Assembly: GCA_019510535.1 (NCBI GenBank)
Contig: JAEKKE010000404.1
Location: 1-7,627 of the forward strand
Direction: 5' to 3'
DNA length: 7,627 nucleotides
DNA from: Acidobacteriota bacterium
Lineage (GTDB): Bacteria > Acidobacteriota > Terriglobia > Terriglobales > Acidobacteriaceae
Under the pieces are notes generated by a model. That model searched no databases. It had not been told where the DNA came from and was given only the letters and a program-made list of their open reading frames with translations. The translations under genes were made by a program, and so were the position numbers. Positions 5,368-7,627 of this stretch are shown piece after piece (position 1 is the first letter of the stretch; each line of letters starts with the position of its first letter).

Positions 5368-7221
5368 ATGAAGCATCTTCGCATCACCGTGGCCGCAGTC
5401 TTGTTTGCGGCCGCCGCGTGGTCGTACGTCGGTGCGCAGACTCCTGCCAAACCGGTCTCGGCAAAACAAGCCAGGAAGGCTGCCGATGCTTACCTGCAGG
5501 GTGCACGGGCACTGGACCGGAACGATCTGGTTGCCGCCGAGAAAGCCTTTGCCAGGGCTTTCAAGCTGGATCCCTCCAAGGCTGAGTATGCCGCCGCCGC
5601 GCTAACCGCCCGGGAACACCGTGTCACGGGGCTGGTACAACAGTCAGCCAATGCCGGGCTTTCGGGGAACCTGACGGATGCGTCCCGCCTTCTGGAGCAG
5701 GCTCGTGCCCTCGCTCCGGACAATCCGATCGTGACGCAGCATTTCGCCAACCTCGATACCACGCCGCGTGTTGAGGCTGTGCCCACCTTGCCTGCCGATG
5801 CAGCGCCACAGCTTGCCGGTCCGATCTCCCTGGCCCTCAAAAACACCCCGATCAGCCTGCACCTGCGGGGAGGAGCGCGCGAAGCCTATATGGCAGCCGC
5901 CAACCAGGCCGGCCTGCGCGTTATCTTTGGCAACGGCCTCAGCAGCGAGCAGACGAAGATTGATCTCGACGGCCTGACCTATCAGCGTTGTCTCGATATT
6001 CTTGGCCAGCTCTTCCACGCCTTCGCCGTTCCCGTTGACGAACACACCATCATCGTCGCCGGCGACACCCTGGAGAATCACGACCAGTACGAGCATCTCC
6101 TTCAGGAAACGGTGTACCTTGCCGGCCTGAATAACAATCAGATGACCGAGTTGGGCAACGTTGTGCGTCAGGTCTTCGATATCAAGCTGGCGACAGTCCA
6201 GGTAAATTCAGGAAACCTGGTGGTACGAGCGCCGCAACAGTCCATCAACGCCATGAATGCCGTGCTCAGCGACCTTCTGGATGGCGGAAGCGAAGTTGTC
6301 TTTGACCTGAAGGTCTATGCCCTGGACACCTCGCGTACGCGGAATGTGGGCGTCATTCTTCCGACACAGCTTAGCGCTTACAACCTTGCTTCACAGGCGC
6401 AGAGCATCATCTCGTCTAACCAGAGCCTGATCAATCAGCTCTATGCAGCCGGCATCTTCACCTCGTCGACAACACCGACGCAGATTGCACTGTATCTGTT
6501 GGCTTCGGGCGTTGTGAGCTCCAGCTTGCTGACCAATTCGTTCCTCGCCGTTGGCGGAGGCCTGACGACTACTGTCCTTTCTGCCGGACTCACACCGATA
6601 CTGAACCTGGGTTTCACGTCATCTGATTCACGTGCCCTGGATGACGTGATGCTGCGTGTCCGTGATCGAGAGCAGTCGACCTTCCGCGCGGGAACGCGCT
6701 ATCCGATCGCAACCTCTCTCTATTCGGATCTCACCTCGTCGGCATCATCAACAGCCTCATCCCTGCTGGCGCAGTATCTGGGAACCAATTCCTCCTCGTC
6801 CAATCTGCTGAGTAACGCCATTCCGCAGATTCAATATGAGGACCTGGGGCTGACCTTCAAGGCCGAGCCGACTATTCAGAAGACGGGGGACATTCACGTC
6901 AAGATGGACTTCAAGATCGAAGCACTGGCTGGAAGCTCGTTGAACGGCATCCCTGTGCTCGCAAGCCGTCAGTACGCATCAGACGTCACGACACATGACG
7001 GAGACACCATCATGCTGGTATCGGCCATGTCAGAGCAGGAAGCGTACGCGGTCAGCGGCCTGCCGGGGCTGAGCGAGCTGCCTGGCTTTGGCAGCACCAC
7101 AAACAAGCAGAGCTCACGCAGCAAGAGCGATCTGGTCATTCTGTTGACGCCCCACATCGTTCGCAGCCGTCGTAAAGGAAATACAGGCCCCCTGGTTCCG
7201 ATCACGGTTTCCAACAACTAG
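5368..7221 (+). CDS. Exported TPR-containing secretin (GspD/PilQ-like outer-membrane channel protein)
   Basis: This 617-residue protein starts with a signal peptide (basic MKHLR, hydrophobic core 7-18, likely cut after VGA at 23). Two or three TPR-like helix pairs follow (about 34-130, for example AYLQGARALDRNDLVAAEKAFARAFKLDPS and LTDASRLLEQARALAPDNP). A secretin N0/STN-like domain spans about 152-232 (ISLALKNTPISLHL through HTIIVAG) and an N1-like ring domain about 246-305. The secretin barrel domain spans about 308-598, with FDLKVYALDTS at its start, FRAGTRYPIA, YEDLGLTFKAEPTI, and the closing GLPGLSELPGFG and DLVILLTPHIV. Secretins form large outer-membrane gates for type II secretion, type IV pili and filamentous phages. 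No partner gene of those systems is visible here, so the client is unknown. Residues 335-420 and 453-486 are unusually rich in Ser, Thr, Leu and Ala. ATG 5368 fits the signal peptide but lacks a Shine-Dalgarno. Confidence 0.88.
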   Translation: MKHLRITVAAVLFAAAAWSYVGAQTPAKPVSAKQARKAADAYLQGARALDRNDLVAAEKAFARAFKLDPSKAEYAAAALTAREHRVTGLVQQSANAGLSGNLTDASRLLEQARALAPDNPIVTQHFANLDTTPRVEAVPTLPADAAPQLAGPISLALKNTPISLHLRGGAREAYMAAANQAGLRVIFGNGLSSEQTKIDLDGLTYQRCLDILGQLFHAFAVPVDEHTIIVAGDTLENHDQYEHLLQETVYLAGLNNNQMTELGNVVRQVFDIKLATVQVNSGNLVVRAPQQSINAMNAVLSDLLDGGSEVVFDLKVYALDTSRTRNVGVILPTQLSAYNLASQAQSIISSNQSLINQLYAAGIFTSSTTPTQIALYLLASGVVSSSLLTNSFLAVGGGLTTTVLSAGLTPILNLGFTSSDSRALDDVMLRVRDREQSTFRAGTRYPIATSLYSDLTSSASSTASSLLAQYLGTNSSSSNLLSNAIPQIQYEDLGLTFKAEPTIQKTGDIHVKMDFKIEALAGSSLNGIPVLASRQYASDVTTHDGDTIMLVSAMSEQEAYAVSGLPGLSELPGFGSTTNKQSSRSKSDLVILLTPHIVRSRRKGNTGPLVPITVSNN

Positions 7222-7234
7222 GTAATGGGCGGAC

Positions 7235-7263
7235 TTGATTGATTTCGCCCCAATCGATATAGT
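7235..7263 (+). promoter_or_regulatory. Sigma-70 promoter of the tRNA-Gly/tRNA-Cys unit
   Basis: TTGATT (7235-7240, 4 of 6 to the -35 consensus) and TATAGT (7258-7263, 5 of 6 to the -10 consensus) are 17 bases apart, the ideal spacing. Initiation near 7270 would leave about 8 bases of leader before the mature tRNA-Gly 5' end. It lies just after the secretin stop codon. Confidence 0.65.
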
Positions 7264-7277
7264 TGTTCTTGGAACGG

Positions 7278-7353
<76 letters not shown>

Positions 7354-7390
7354 TAAAGTCCCTCCACTGCTGTCAATCCCTACAGCATTC

Positions 7391-7465
7391 GGCGCGGTAC
7401 CCAAGTGGTAAGGGAGAGGTCTGCAAAACCTTTATGCGTCGGTTCGATTCCGACCCGCGCCTCCA
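7391..7465 (+). tRNA. tRNA-Cys (anticodon GCA)
   Basis: The acceptor GGCGCGG (7391-7397) pairs with CCGCGCC (7455-7461). The anticodon stem GAGGT/ACCTT (first pair G-U) encloses CTGCAAA with GCA at 7423-7425. The T arm GTCGG/CCGAC surrounds TTCGATT. The discriminator is U, the usual base for Cys tRNAs, and CCA is encoded (7463-7465). It lies 38 bases after tRNA-Gly with no terminator between, so the two are probably cut from one transcript; Gly-Cys pairing is common in bacteria. Confidence 0.97.
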
Positions 7466-7478
7466 AACTCCCCAACAA

Positions 7479-7515
7479 CTTAGCGACTTACGAAAATCCT
7501 CTAGCCAACGCTAAG
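7479..7515 (+). other. Inverted repeat downstream of tRNA-Cys
   Basis: CTTAGCG (7479-7485) and CGCTAAG (7509-7515) are perfect inverse complements separated by 23 bases. There is no T tract, so it is not a standard terminator, but it is the only stem seen between tRNA-Cys and the repeat at the window end. The rest of 7466-7572 shows nothing else I can name. Confidence 0.3.
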
Positions 7516-7572
7516 CTCCAATAGAAAATTCCCTAGTACAGATCCACTGGATATCCCTTCCAAAATGCCTCC

Positions 7573-7627
7573 AGAGCATTCCCTGTTTCTGGGTATCCCG
7601 GAAAGGCGTGCAGCTGCGTTTTCATTG
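7573..7627. repeat. Second copy of the palindromic repeat, cut by the window end
   Basis: Aligned by hand with the reverse complement of 5283-5338, 45 of 57 columns are identical. These include the end AGAGCATT, the directional box GGTATCCCGG (7592-7601), AAAGG, and the central GCGTTTT (7617-7623). It runs exactly to the axis of the palindrome, so the other arm should lie just past the window. The directional box reads on the + strand here and on the - strand in the first copy, so the two copies are inverted relative to each other. Confidence 0.8.

Noticed and set aside
5644..6096. Minus-strand ORF of 150 codons inside the secretin gene
   Set aside because: It is the reverse frame of a well-supported secretin N-terminal region, with no ribosome-binding site or recognisable domain.
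7227..7250. GGGCG (7227-7231-like) and CGCCC as a terminator after the secretin gene
   Set aside because: Only about five pairs with a 13-base loop and no T tract, and it overlaps the much better tRNA promoter.

Overview
The window reads as chromosomal core sequence from a moderately GC-rich Gram-negative bacterium. My best guess is Acidobacteriota (Terriglobia/Acidobacteriaceae type). That guess rests on recalled resemblance: a periplasmic TPR protein fused to a secretin, a small Fis-type regulator next to it, a long-form PurC, and intergenic palindromic repeats. No database search was possible. All six protein genes and both tRNAs lie on the + strand.

Layout: (1) 1-2249 is the C-terminal part of the chromosome-condensation ATPase SMC (hinge, returning coiled coil, C-terminal ATPase head), closed by a strong intrinsic terminator at 2267-2298. 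(2) 2356-3348 is a six-helix inner-membrane protein of the YihY/BrkB (UPF0761) family. (3) 3415-4308 is purC (SAICAR synthetase, purine synthesis); its stop codon lies inside a 16-bp tandem duplication. (4) 4374-4907 is a CvpA-family membrane protein. A 96-residue Fis-type helix-turn-helix protein (4938-5228) follows after 30 bases and has a good ribosome-binding site, so the two are probably co-transcribed. (5) 5226-5339 is a 114-bp imperfect palindrome with near-identical inverted ends. It fills almost the whole gap before (6) 5368-7221, an exported TPR-plus-secretin protein. (7) A convincing sigma-70 promoter drives tRNA-Gly(GCC), with tRNA-Cys(GCA) 38 bases further on. (8) The last 55 bases of the window are half of a second copy of the palindromic repeat, in the opposite orientation.

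Most genes are ordinary housekeeping genes. The parts worth a second look are the dispersed palindromic repeat, which supplies the stop codon of the Fis-like gene and perhaps an outward extended -10 promoter for the secretin gene, and the orphan TPR-secretin with its long Ser/Leu-rich insertion. I see no phage, CRISPR, toxin-antitoxin or defence system here.
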